A program made the position numbers and the translations under genes. A stretch of 64,000 nucleotides of DNA from Endotrypanum monterogeii (lineage: Eukaryota > Euglenozoa > Kinetoplastea > Trypanosomatida > Trypanosomatidae): positions 249,373 to 313,372 of the forward strand of contig CM007326.1 in the NCBI GenBank assembly GCA_000333855.2, in the 5' to 3' direction. The notes below the pieces were generated by a model. The model was given only the letters and a program-made list of their open reading frames with translations. It was not told where the DNA came from and made no database searches. Of the stretch, positions 1 through 9,500 are shown in pieces. Position 1 is the first letter of the stretch; every line of letters starts with the position of its first letter.

Positions 1-1488
1 TCTGTATCATCTTCATCCCAGAGTGATGCCAACAGGCGAAGGCGCAGCCCTGCTAGCGACGGCCCTGCAGCCGAACAAGATGGCCGCACCACTCAGGCGT
101 ACGTCGAGGCCTCTCTGCATCCTTTAGGCTGTGCTGGTAGTGCTATTCATGACCGTGATGTCACGGGGTCTCCCTCCTTGCACTCTGAAAGCCCATCTGT
201 TTCTAGGGGGGTCTTGTCAGATGGACACGGCCAAGCTGTTCCAGCGGTCTCACAGCACTTGTCAAAGCCAGTGAGGAAGCCTCAGCTGCCGAGGAGCAGC
301 ACCACCCATAGCGGGCGGCGGTTCTTCTCTAATAGGACAGAGGGCCGCTACCCCCAAACGCAGCCGCAGTCCAGCAGCTCCTTCCGTGGTGCTCCAGCGA
401 ACGGCAAGAAGGCGTATACCCCTTCGACTGCTAGGGCTGTCCCGGGTACCAGCACGACGGGGGCTGCTGCGGCCCCTGCCGACACGAAAAGCGATGGGCA
501 TGTAATGATCTCAGTTCGTACCTCAACAAGGGGGTCCAATGCCACCAGCTGTTCCTTACCAGGTACTCACCGACACTCGAAGTCGAAGGACAACGGTAGT
601 GACATCCGTAGCTCGTCGACCATGGGTCGCAGACGAGTGGGTGCTTTGTTGGCCTCTGCGAATACGCTTGCAGAGGCAGCTGTTGCCCGCCGCCTGTCTG
701 GCGGTGCTGCCGGGTCTGGTCTCGGAGGGGAGGTGAAGCAGCGGGCTCCGGCGTCGAGGAATGTTTCGCGACCGTGGGCCACCAATATGCGCAAGCCCCC
801 ACCCAAGCGGACAGCGGCTGCTGCATCCTCAGCCATATCAATGCCGCGGGGTTTGCAGAGAGGTGCACCCGCTGCGCCACTGAAGCGCAGCTCCCGACCA
901 GCGGAAGCCGCTGAGATGATAAGTAGCACCAGGGACGAGTCCATCGTTGAGGACACACTTTCTATTGACCACTCGGGTGGGGAGGCGGCGGTGGCGGCGG
1001 CAGAGAAGGGTGCTGTGGACGCTGACTGCTTAGGTGGCGACCGGGGTCTAGAGACAGCGCCAGTACAGGTTCCACCTCAGTCGCGTTTGCTTGAGGGATG
1101 CGGGAACCCCATGGAGGATGTATCACGTGTCGACAACCTCAACGGCGACTTCCCAGCGCAAAGAGGCTCGTTGCAGACTTCCAGAAGCGACGTGGAGGGT
1201 ACCTACGTACGTGTGGGTGACCTCAGAGCTTCGCCTGATGTATCGGACGCTTTGGCGATCACACCTGCAGAGGAGGCGGCTTTCCCCGGGTCGTGCACCG
1301 AGGCACAGCCGGTATCGCAGATCAACGGTGCCACCTCTAGCGCACCGTATGGGGGCAGCGATAGTGAGTGCCTGGAGATATCAGGGAAGGACAGCGAGGG
1401 GGGTGACGTGGTAGGCGATTACAAAAGCGCTGAGGGTGGCCGCGCCGCTATCTTCATGGAAGTCGGGGAGGGGTGCATCGCGCGCTAG
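1..1488 (+). CDS. 3' part of an unrecognised disordered protein (5' truncated)
   Basis: The frame is open from the first base of the window to a TAG stop at 1486-1488, giving 495 residues of the C-terminal part of a longer protein; the true start lies upstream. The sequence is rich in Ser, Ala, Gly and Arg. An Arg/Pro/Ser-rich basic stretch occupies the first 300 codons and a more acidic tail the rest. No catalytic motif, membrane segment or recognisable fold is visible. Long low-complexity proteins of this sort are common in Leishmania and mostly have no assigned function. Coding status rests on frame length, GC-rich third positions and the abrupt change to simple repeats after the stop. Function unknown. 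Confidence 0.8.
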   Translation, partial: SVSSSSQSDANRRRRSPASDGPAAEQDGRTTQAYVEASLHPLGCAGSAIHDRDVTGSPSLHSESPSVSRGVLSDGHGQAVPAVSQHLSKPVRKPQLPRSSTTHSGRRFFSNRTEGRYPQTQPQSSSSFRGAPANGKKAYTPSTARAVPGTSTTGAAAAPADTKSDGHVMISVRTSTRGSNATSCSLPGTHRHSKSKDNGSDIRSSSTMGRRRVGALLASANTLAEAAVARRLSGGAAGSGLGGEVKQRAPASRNVSRPWATNMRKPPPKRTAAAASSAISMPRGLQRGAPAAPLKRSSRPAEAAEMISSTRDESIVEDTLSIDHSGGEAAVAAAEKGAVDADCLGGDRGLETAPVQVPPQSRLLEGCGNPMEDVSRVDNLNGDFPAQRGSLQTSRSDVEGTYVRVGDLRASPDVSDALAITPAEEAAFPGSCTEAQPVSQINGATSSAPYGGSDSECLEISGKDSEGGDVVGDYKSAEGGRAAIFMEVGEGCIAR

Positions 1489-2326
1489 AGTGGGCACACT
1501 TTTCTCGGCCGCAGCAACAGACGGTGCTCTCTATGCCCCGCCGCGGAAGCTCCATTTCCCCTTCTACACACACACACACACACACACACACCAACCCACC
1601 CATACACTCACTGTGCACCTACCCCCCTCTACCCCTCTTTTCTCCTCTTTTTTTTTTTGTGATTGTATGAGAATACTTGTGGCTGTCTGGAGACGTCGCA
1701 TATCGTGCCTTGTACGATAACAACGTAGACTTTTATCTGAGGAAGAGGAAAAAAAAGGGGAGGGCATCTTCCGAGCGACGGGGTGAGATTTGGGCTGCTC
1801 CTCATATCTCTTTATTTATATATATATATATATATTATACATGCACATATTTCTTTCTTTTGCCCCAATTATACGGGGACTTTCTCTAAATAAATAAATA
1901 AATAAATAAATATATATATATATATATATATATAATATGATCGAAGTTTTATATGGTGCATAGTGCAGTCAGACAGCGGCGGTGGTTGTGCAGGTGAGTG
2001 TGGAATAATTTATCTTCGCCTTGTTGATCCCTTTTTTTTTTTTTTCTCGAACCTGTCACACACTTACACACCCATGTATGTGTGTACGTGTATATATATA
2101 TATATATGTATAGTGACATAAGTATATCTGTATCTTTCTGTATACCCCTTGTGATTTAGGAAAAGACGAGGTACAGCATCGTCGTCTGTTCTTAATCTCA
2201 CACTATTTCTCTCTCATTTCTCTCCCCCTTCGGTACCCCTACTTGGACGGTTTGTGAGTCCTGCGTCACCCAGTCTTTTAATCAATCCATTATTCCCCCC
2301 CCTCCCTCCCTCCCCCCTCCCCCCTC

Positions 2327-2363
<37 letters not shown>

Positions 2364-2432
2364 CCTTTAGCTCTTTTATTTTTTTTTTCCGTCTGCTCCT
2401 GACACTCGCCATCTCGTTTTCTAGCCAAGGCC
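1489..2432 (+). other. Intergenic region: 3' UTR of gene 1 and 5' UTR of gene 2
   Basis: No gene seen. It holds a (CA)n run near 1566-1592, a T-rich block near 1640-1660, (TA)n runs near 1818-1836, 1910-1935, 2092-2108 and 2336-2363, an AAAT repeat near 1888-1912 and a C-rich pyrimidine block at 2287-2330. The pyrimidine tract at 2371-2400 probably guides trans-splicing of the next gene. Confidence 0.8.
2423..2424 (+). promoter_or_regulatory. Predicted spliced-leader acceptor AG for the twin-CX9C gene
   Basis: First AG after the T/C-rich tract at 2371-2420; it leaves a 5' UTR of about 8 nt before the ATG at 2433. Prediction from sequence only. Confidence 0.45.
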
Positions 2433-3131
2433 ATGGGCGTCAAGGGGTCAAAGGCGTCATCCTCGTCTTCTGCGGTGCAGGACTTGACGACTTCCCGAGA
2501 GAGTGATGCAGTGGGCCATAGAGGCGATACCCCTGTTGGCGTCGTGCCCGACACCTCGCAGCGCTTAGATATTCCCACGCCCGAGGAGAACGCTGCGACG
2601 CGCAAGGCCTACGCGCACTTGCAGTCGCCGTATGCGAAGCGTCCAGCGGCATCCCCAGCCAAGGTAAGCAGTGGCGGCCGTGGTGCGGTGGCTTCCCCTG
2701 CTCCTCAGACAAATCTGATCGAGCGGATCTACAACGAAGACTTCGACACGATTGATCACATCCAAGCGCTGCGTCTGCCACCAATGGTGGCGCGGCAGCT
2801 GAAGAATACGCTCCGGGACGAGGCGGAGCGACGCTGTACTGAGGAGGAGAAGACAATGGCGCGCTGCCTCCAGGACAAGATGTGGACGTCGTGGAAGTGC
2901 CAGAAGGAGCGCGATACATACTATCACTGTGTCAGGGATACAGAACAGCGCCATGCACAGCCAGACCCGACGAACCCGAAATGGGTAGACATGCTCACCA
3001 CTTTTCGGTGGAAGTACAACTTGGGTGTCTTCCACGGTGAGATTATCGGACGTAACAACATTATGAAGGAAATTTGGCGTGAGCACTACCCCGATCGCGA
3101 GCTGCCTCATCCCTGGGTGAAGGATGCGTAG
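2433..3131 (+). CDS. Twin-CX9C (CHCH) protein with N-myristoylation-like start; NDUFB7-like
   Basis: 232 residues. Cysteines at 135, 145, 156 and 166 give exactly C-x9-C-x10-C-x9-C, the twin-CX9C helical hairpin of mitochondrial intermembrane-space proteins, which form two disulphides. The N-terminus is MGVKGSK, with Gly2, Ser6 and Lys7 as in N-myristoylation signals. A myristoylated twin-CX9C protein with the same 9-10-9 spacing is the complex I subunit NDUFB7 (B18). The last CX9C here (CQKERDTYYHC) also matches that family's charged-aromatic pattern. The ~100-residue Ser-rich N-terminal part and the Trp-rich tail make it longer than NDUFB7, which is about 137 residues in human. Mic19/CHCHD3, another myristoylated CHCH protein, is the main alternative. 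The twin CX9C is seen directly; the NDUFB7 assignment is inference. The start is the first ATG after the predicted splice acceptor. Confidence 0.75.
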   Translation: MGVKGSKASSSSSAVQDLTTSRESDAVGHRGDTPVGVVPDTSQRLDIPTPEENAATRKAYAHLQSPYAKRPAASPAKVSSGGRGAVASPAPQTNLIERIYNEDFDTIDHIQALRLPPMVARQLKNTLRDEAERRCTEEEKTMARCLQDKMWTSWKCQKERDTYYHCVRDTEQRHAQPDPTNPKWVDMLTTFRWKYNLGVFHGEIIGRNNIMKEIWREHYPDRELPHPWVKDA

Positions 3132-4073
3132 ACTTTGGAATGTTGGTGAGGTACAACACCCGCCCAGCTCCCTCTTTTCTTCTTACGCTCTCTGTGTCGT
3201 CTAGGTGCTATCAGGGAGAACAGTGTGGAGGGGAGTGAGGAGGGAGGGAGGGAGGGAGAAGGACGTCTCCATCTCTACCTCGGAACTTCCACCCCTCCCC
3301 TCCCTAGATCACCTCGTGATGCGAGTGTGGGTGTCTCCCCTTGGGGATAGTAGTGGTGGTGGTGGCTTCAGCCTCGTGTACTTCCTTACGCGTAGAACCA
3401 GGACACATGCACACGCTCTCCTTCCTCTCTTGCCACTTCTGTCTCTGTGTGTGTGTGTGTGCGCTCCGTGCTTCTTGTCCCATAAACAGTTTCTATATTT
3501 TCCAGGCGCTCGCCTCTTCACAGCAACGCCCCGCGCGACGATTAAAAAAAAAACACACACAAAAAAGAAGAGGGATTCAGTGGTGTATTCACAGCTACAG
3601 ACGACTGACGTCTGGATGTGTGGTCAAGTGTGCGTGTGTGACAAGGGCTGCGGTCCGGGGGCTGTGTGTGTGGGTGTGTTTGTGTGGTGGATTCTCCTTT
3701 TACGTTTCTTCACCGCTCACATGTGCATTTCTTTGACCTGCTTCTCACGCCATGCAGCGCAGCTGAGCAAGGCCTTGACCTTCTTTTTTCTACCCCTCTG
3801 GGTTGATTCTTGTCACGAAGGCACGTACACTCATAGGAAGATATATATATATATTTTGTATATGTATATGTATACATCGTACACACCCTTCCCTCTTTCT
3901 TTCTTTCCCTTTCTTTCTATTCCCTGTCAACGTATACTTCGCGTTTCTCTATGAGCTCACGGCACACTGCATCTGTGTGTGTACGTGTGCGTGTGCACTC
4001 ATTAGATGCTTTGAATATCCCTACCCTCTCTCTCTCTCTGTATTCGCCCTTGAGTCCTTCTCATTGCCAACCG
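3132..4073 (+). other. Intergenic region between genes 2 and 3
   Basis: No convincing gene. It contains GT/CA-rich stretches, an A-run near 3543-3552, a short (TA)n run near 3841-3854 and CT-rich blocks at 3887-3925 and 4021-4040. Overlapping open frames here encode Cys/Val/Thr repeats translated from dinucleotide repeats and are not credible proteins. Confidence 0.75.
4053..4054 (+). promoter_or_regulatory. Predicted spliced-leader acceptor AG for the Ctf8-like gene
   Basis: First AG after the CT-rich tract at 4024-4050, 20 nt before the ATG at 4074. It argues against starting the protein at the in-frame ATG 3951, which would lie upstream of the mature mRNA end. Confidence 0.45.
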
Positions 4074-5207
4074 ATGATCCGCGTGTTCGCCAGGGCGACT
4101 GTGCCCGCGATGGACATCGTCGAGCTGCAGGGTAAGGTTCTCATCACAGAGGAGGCGCTGGGCGCCGCCCGTGAAGCCAAGGAACGTCGACGCGCGTCAC
4201 AATATGAACTTCACCCGAGCGGGGAAGACACCAGATGCAGTGCCGTAGGGGAGGAGGCCGCTGGTGTGGATAGCGACACCAGATCTCCCTCTTCTGTGTC
4301 TTCGTCATCGTATCTTTCTAGCAGTTGCTGCAGCAGCACCTGTGACGAAGACAGGGAGCGCGATCCCACCACAGGGGTTTCTAGCGAGGTGGCAAATCTT
4401 GGGATGTGCGGGTTCGCTTCACACACAGGCGCTGGTGCAGCTGCGTCGTACGGGACATCGTCCTCGGCTCAGGCCTCCTCTGCCGCCCGTCGTGCAGCCC
4501 TCGTGAAGGTACCGCTCGGCTACGTCGAGGGAGATCACCTCAGCGAGAAGCGCTGCACCCTTTGCATTGATACGTTGCGAGTTCATGGCAGCCGCTCTAA
4601 ATTCAAACGCCCATGGTTGGTCCTGCGGGAGTGCACGCCAGCGCGTGTCCAGCATCTAAGGCGGCGGATCGCCCACAGACCCGTAGAATATGACCATCCA
4701 CACGCATGTGCGTTGCAGGCGATAGATGGGGATGGACGTGGCGGCGCTTCCGCCGCCGAGTCCGCAGGGGGCGAACCACTGTCGTCATCGTCACCGCCGC
4801 CGGAGAAGACGGTCCTCTTTTCTGATTGGCTTCGCCAGCACCCCGATGCGCTTTCCCTCAACTCAATCTTTCTCGACGACATGGCTTCTGGTGAAGAAAA
4901 CGGTCAGGGCGAAGACGGGCAGTCTGAGGCTGATCCGGCGCGTCCCGAATCGATAGTGCGAGCAGCAGGGGGCACGTCGCACGCGATCGGGGCCCACAAA
5001 CGACCTCGGGAGGTGTGTTGTGGTGATGATATGATCGAGGAGAGCGGGTCCTCTTCCCCTCAGTCCCGTCTGCGTGCAAAGTTCGAGGCTCCAGAGGTGC
5101 AGGCTCCAGGAGCGACTGCATACAAGAACTACGAGCTCGTTGGTGTGGTACGCGGCTCTGTTTTGTTCAACTCCAAACCGGCACGAGTTTTTCACTCCAG
5201 AAAATGA
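4074..5207 (+). CDS. CTF8: Probable Ctf8 subunit of the Ctf18-RFC clamp loader
   Basis: 377 residues. Ctf8 is a small subunit that, with Dcc1, joins Ctf18-RFC, the alternative PCNA loader used in sister-chromatid cohesion and replication-checkpoint signalling. Three short blocks match Ctf8 in order: an N-terminal VELQGKV (residues 16-22; MELQGEI type in animals); a central PLGYVEG followed by a hydrophobic strand and KRPWLVL (about 147-185; the 'G.L....L..G......EKPF.VL' region); and a C-terminal ELVGVVRGSVLFNSKP (354 onward; the 'Y.V..vi..KILFKTRPKP' tail). Between them lie long Ser/Asp/Glu-rich insertions (about 45-135 and 200-345), so the protein is roughly three times the usual length of about 120 residues. 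The matches are by eye and the family call is inference. The start at 4074 was chosen from the predicted splice site; ATG 4110 is an alternative that still keeps the first block. Confidence 0.6.
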   Translation: MIRVFARATVPAMDIVELQGKVLITEEALGAAREAKERRRASQYELHPSGEDTRCSAVGEEAAGVDSDTRSPSSVSSSSYLSSSCCSSTCDEDRERDPTTGVSSEVANLGMCGFASHTGAGAAASYGTSSSAQASSAARRAALVKVPLGYVEGDHLSEKRCTLCIDTLRVHGSRSKFKRPWLVLRECTPARVQHLRRRIAHRPVEYDHPHACALQAIDGDGRGGASAAESAGGEPLSSSSPPPEKTVLFSDWLRQHPDALSLNSIFLDDMASGEENGQGEDGQSEADPARPESIVRAAGGTSHAIGAHKRPREVCCGDDMIEESGSSSPQSRLRAKFEAPEVQAPGATAYKNYELVGVVRGSVLFNSKPARVFHSRK

Positions 5208-5273
5208 CGTGGCATTATGTTTGAACGTCTTTATTATTATTATTATTACCTGGAAGTGCTTCAGTGTCTCTCG

Positions 5274-5308
<35 letters not shown>

Positions 5309-6471
5309 CAGGTGAACTCCTCTTGTTTCTTTCTTCCAAAGTTCACTCGACGTACACCTGGCGCATGCGTGCACGCATCTCCTGTCCCACTGGAGCGGTT
5401 CTGCAGAAAAAAAAAATAGATGATGTGAGGCTGAAGAGGGGAGGTTGAGCGTCTGCCGCAACAGCGATGGGCCCTTGTCGATATGGGTGGATCTCCCCAT
5501 CGTTTTCGGTACTTCTTAAGGCCTATCTTTGCATACCTACGTGAAGGTGCGTATGTGTGCGTGTGTGTGTCTGTGTGTGTGCGTGTGTGTGCGTGTGTGT
5601 GCGTGTGTGTGTGTGTGTGCGGTTCTTAGACCGCTTGGTTTCCTCCAGCCGTATTTGACTTCCTCATCGACTGTGTTCTCTCTCCCCCCCCCCAAAAAAA
5701 AAATAAATATATATATATATATATATATATATTTACGCTTTCACCATCTTCTTCTTCCCTTATCTTCTTTCTCTGGATTGAGCGCACACACACACACACA
5801 CACACAGAGGTAGCAGGTAGTAGTAGGTAGTAGGCGCATTAGGTTAAAGAACGCAAGACTTCTCCTACTCTTTGTGTATGCGCGTGCACATACACACACA
5901 CACACACACACGCACGCATAGAGAGGGAGAGAGGGAGGGCGGGTGCAAGGCTTCCCCACATAATTATTGACCCTTCGTGGAATTTTTCAAACCTACTCGC
6001 AGAGGTGCACAGTAGACCGCGGGACTGTTGAGCCTACAAGATTGTGTTTGCCGACACGTTCCCCGGAAGAGGAGAACTAAAAAAAAAAGGAAGCCGGCAC
6101 GCAGAGTCAGGGAGAGGCCCTCGTAGCAGCGGCACTAATCATAACTAGCACCACAATCACCACCACCCTCAGTAGGGACACGGTGTGTAGCCAGGCATCG
6201 AGGGCCGAAAGCACGTGCGCTGGGGGCTGAACAGAGAAGCAGCGCTGGATCTCTGCGCTCCAAGCAAGCAGAGGTACCAGGGGGGGGGAGAAAGGGTGGG
6301 GTTGAAGGGGCGCGCATCACACCAGGGGGAGGGGGGCTACTGCACTGCAGAGGGCTGAGGCGGCGCTATTCCAGCACCACCAGAGCGGCAGGCGAACACC
6401 TCTTGCGCGGAGGGGGAGAGTGTGCCGGCTATACCGACTCGCCTTCTCACTACCTCCTCCTCGTTCTGGTC

Positions 6472-6509
<38 letters not shown>

Positions 6510-6562
6510 TACACAAATACAGCGTGTGGCCACATATAAGGGGTAGTGTTGGGGAGTGTGCT
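5208..6562 (+). other. Intergenic region between genes 3 and 4
   Basis: No gene supported. Contents: an ATT repeat near 5230-5247, CT then GT runs near 5270-5308, a long GT/GC microsatellite at 5551-5620, poly-C/poly-A then (TA)n at 5685-5732, (CA)n runs at 5785-5806, 5892-5910 and 6477-6507, and a short GTAG repeat near 5813-5835. The stretch 5960-6420 is less repetitive but has no convincing frame. Confidence 0.75.
6521..6522 (+). promoter_or_regulatory. Candidate spliced-leader acceptor AG for the zinc-knuckle protein gene
   Basis: AG directly after the (CA)n microsatellite at 6477-6507, with pyrimidine-rich sequence at 6440-6475; 40 nt before the ATG at 6563. Weaker than the other acceptors because the pyrimidine tract is interrupted. 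Confidence 0.3.
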
Positions 6563-9500
6563 ATGTCTCCACCGTCGGCGATTCCTCCTGCTTCTCGGAG
6601 CCACTCAGGATGGGTGTGGCGTTGCGCAGCGTCGTTGACGTCTCTGCGAGCCCGTGCCTCTAGGTTTGCCACCACTGCCTTGAGCAGCACTGCTGCGACG
6701 GCCGTGGCGACGGCCTTGGGCGCCTCCGAGGTAGCTGTTGGGCGACTAGGACGACGCGCTAGCGCGTATGGCCTTCTGTCGCGCATCTATATTTCTTCCT
6801 CTTCTTCTCCGTCAGTCCCGCGAGTCTCTGGCCTGGCTCCGCTGTCGTGCGGCGGCTGTGTGCGCTCTTCTACTGACCGAACCATAAACTGTGCTGTCAA
6901 CACCACCGCAGTGTTACAGTTGAGCAGTACCCCGCCAGGCGACGTACTTCTTCTTTGTCATGGCCACAGGGACGGTGACTATCGGAGCAGGGGCAGGATC
7001 AGTTGTGAGCGCAGGGTGGGATTGCGAAGGCTTGTCTCCGCATCGAAAGCACTCGGCGTGCCCGTTGGTGGTTGCGCGGGGTCCTCGCTCCGCCACGTTA
7101 CGCGACATGCGAGTGTCTACCGTGGTCGTGGTGGGTCTGACGAAGATGCGGTTTCTCGCGAGGTGTTCTATGCGCCGCCCAAAGGCCGCACCGCGCACAG
7201 TCGCGGTCACAGCTCAGAGGAGAGCGGTGACCGGGCCGATGTGAAGACAATCTTCGGAGCGGAGCAGCGCGGTGCCCGTGCGGCGTCGCACACCACTTCT
7301 TCTCGTGCAAATGCCAAGCTGTCGCGCGGTGGCTCGATACCAACAGCGACCGGGCGTAGCGACATGTTCTCTGGTGCGGCGCTGGCTGCTGCCATTATGC
7401 GGCGTCACCGCTTTCATGCAGCTTTTCGTTATCTGTCGCTATCCTCTGGTGTTGAGGTGCCGGAGTGTGACGGGGGTGCTTACCATCTTCAGGAACGTCC
7501 CCCGCTGTGGCACGGTACTGGCGCAACCTCTGGACCTGCTGGAAGCGTTGGCAATGGTGGCTACCTCAGTCGCTCACGGAGCTGTGCTCACCATAATCGC
7601 ATCTCGATATTCCCTGCGGCTTCTCTGCGGCCTGCCTCTGACACCAACCAACTCTCGTCGTCTTCCAGTTCCTCAGCGCAGCGATGGTCGAGACCGCCTT
7701 CTATATCGTCTGTCCGTGCTGCCCGTACGTCGCCGGTGGTGCTACAGCGTGACGCAGTGCACCTTCGCGCGCAGCTGTACGAGCCCTTCGATCGCTTACT
7801 ACACCGCTACCTTGAGCGGGGGTATGTGGCGCACAATGCCCAGCGACTCCTTCATCACCCCGATGCCCCCGCGCCGGCTGTCCTCCTCGACACCATCTTG
7901 CAGCACCGCATTGCTGCACCATCGTTTGTCTGTCAGGCTTTGCTGGCCACGCTCCACACGGCTCGACGGGATCGAAGCACGGCCGCTGCCGCGGGATTTG
8001 CCCTGGAACGCGTTGCGCTGCGACTCCGCGTAGACGAGAAGGCACGCATGCTTTATCAAACTCGCGAAGTTCGGGCTCTGCTGCTGGAGGCGACTCTCCA
8101 GGAGTCGCTCTACGATACCGCCGTGGATATTTTGACCGACATGCCAGCCGAGTGGATCACTCCGCATGCGTGGTCACAGCTGGTGGTCTTGGCCGGGCAG
8201 TCGAAGCTGCCACACTCGCAGCTTCTGTGGCGCATATTGAGTCTGCACGAAGGAGCATCGTCGGCCTCTGGGGGTGTGTCGTCTGATGTATCGACGCCTG
8301 CACAGCCAGCGCTTACTCGCGCCGGTGAAAGCGCGCTCCTCGGGACACTGCGTCAGTGCCCACCGGGAGCTTCTTCAGCGGTTATGCACGTCCGTGACGT
8401 GGCGGAGACAGGGGCCTCTGCCGCAGTGGATCGTGGTTTAGCACCAGGTGGAGTGTTGAACACTCGGGCGTGCGCCACGGTACTTGCCCCGTCGAGGGGC
8501 GAGATTGGCAGTGCCGTCTTGGACGACTTGGATGTGGCAAGCGATGGGCCGCATTGCGACAAGGAAGATGGGGAGAGGGCACATAGCGCGCCAGAGGTCG
8601 GCAGGGATCAGTCGCTAACCACATCAGTGACGGCAGTCATGCCTTCTGATTCCACAGGTAGTTGCAATCATGTACGGTGGTGCGCCCTAGGGGCAGTGGA
8701 GCTGGGCTACGCGGCGGAGCATCACAACGGGGACGCCTCGCCAGCAGCCGGAGATTTCCGGGCCTCTGGTGCAGCAGGTGTCCTCTACAGCCATTCGTCT
8801 TTTCAGGCGTTGTTGGCGGAGGTGGAGCGGGATGGAGTCCATGAGGGTGACGGTGCCGAGGCGTTGCGGGCGGTTCGGACTCGCGCGCTCTGGGAGACAA
8901 CCGCGCTGCGCATGATCAACTCGCGTCATGGGATCGCCTACGGCCTGGATGCTGTGATGACTGCACGAGTGTTGCTGCGCTGTGGCGTTTCCTTCGCAGC
9001 GCATGCTTCGCCGCTCTTGGCGGTTCATGTGTTGCGTCGTTACCTGCGTAGCTGTCATCTCCTCCGCGATCAGGTGGTGGAGGCGCAACGTCTAGTTGAG
9101 GCGCAGCTCGATTCTGTTGCCAAAGAGACTCACAGCGCCGACTCCTCAGCGACTACCGGTGTGGGCAAGGCTCGGAAATTACCCACCGGCGTCTATCCGC
9201 GTCTTGCCCGCGCCGTCACGCCGCACCCCGCACCATTTCTGGTCTTTTTTCAGGTGATGCGAGAGGCACGCGATGTACTGGCATACGCCGTGGGTGGCAG
9301 CGATGGGGAGGACGAAGCGTTGGCGACTCTGTCAGCGACGCGACGGTACTGGACATCGGCTACCGGTGCCGCTGGACGACTACACGCCTCTCTGCCGATG
9401 GTGCACTGGGAGGTCGTATGGAAGACATTTCATCAGCTCAATCGGGAGAACCCGCTCTGGTACACGCAGCTGGAGTTGCAGGAGGCCGGCGACCTGTGCC

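Noticed and set aside
3205..3954. 249-codon + frame
   Set aside because: Cys/Val/Leu-rich product of GT and CT repeats; spacer sequence with no motif.
3951..4073. In-frame ATG 3951 as the Ctf8-like start
   Set aside because: Upstream of the predicted spliced-leader site, and the added residues come from GT/CT repeats.
6422..6562. Upstream extension of the zinc-knuckle protein
   Set aside because: No ATG in the extension, and it translates a (CA)n microsatellite; ATG 6563 starts a presequence-like N-terminus.
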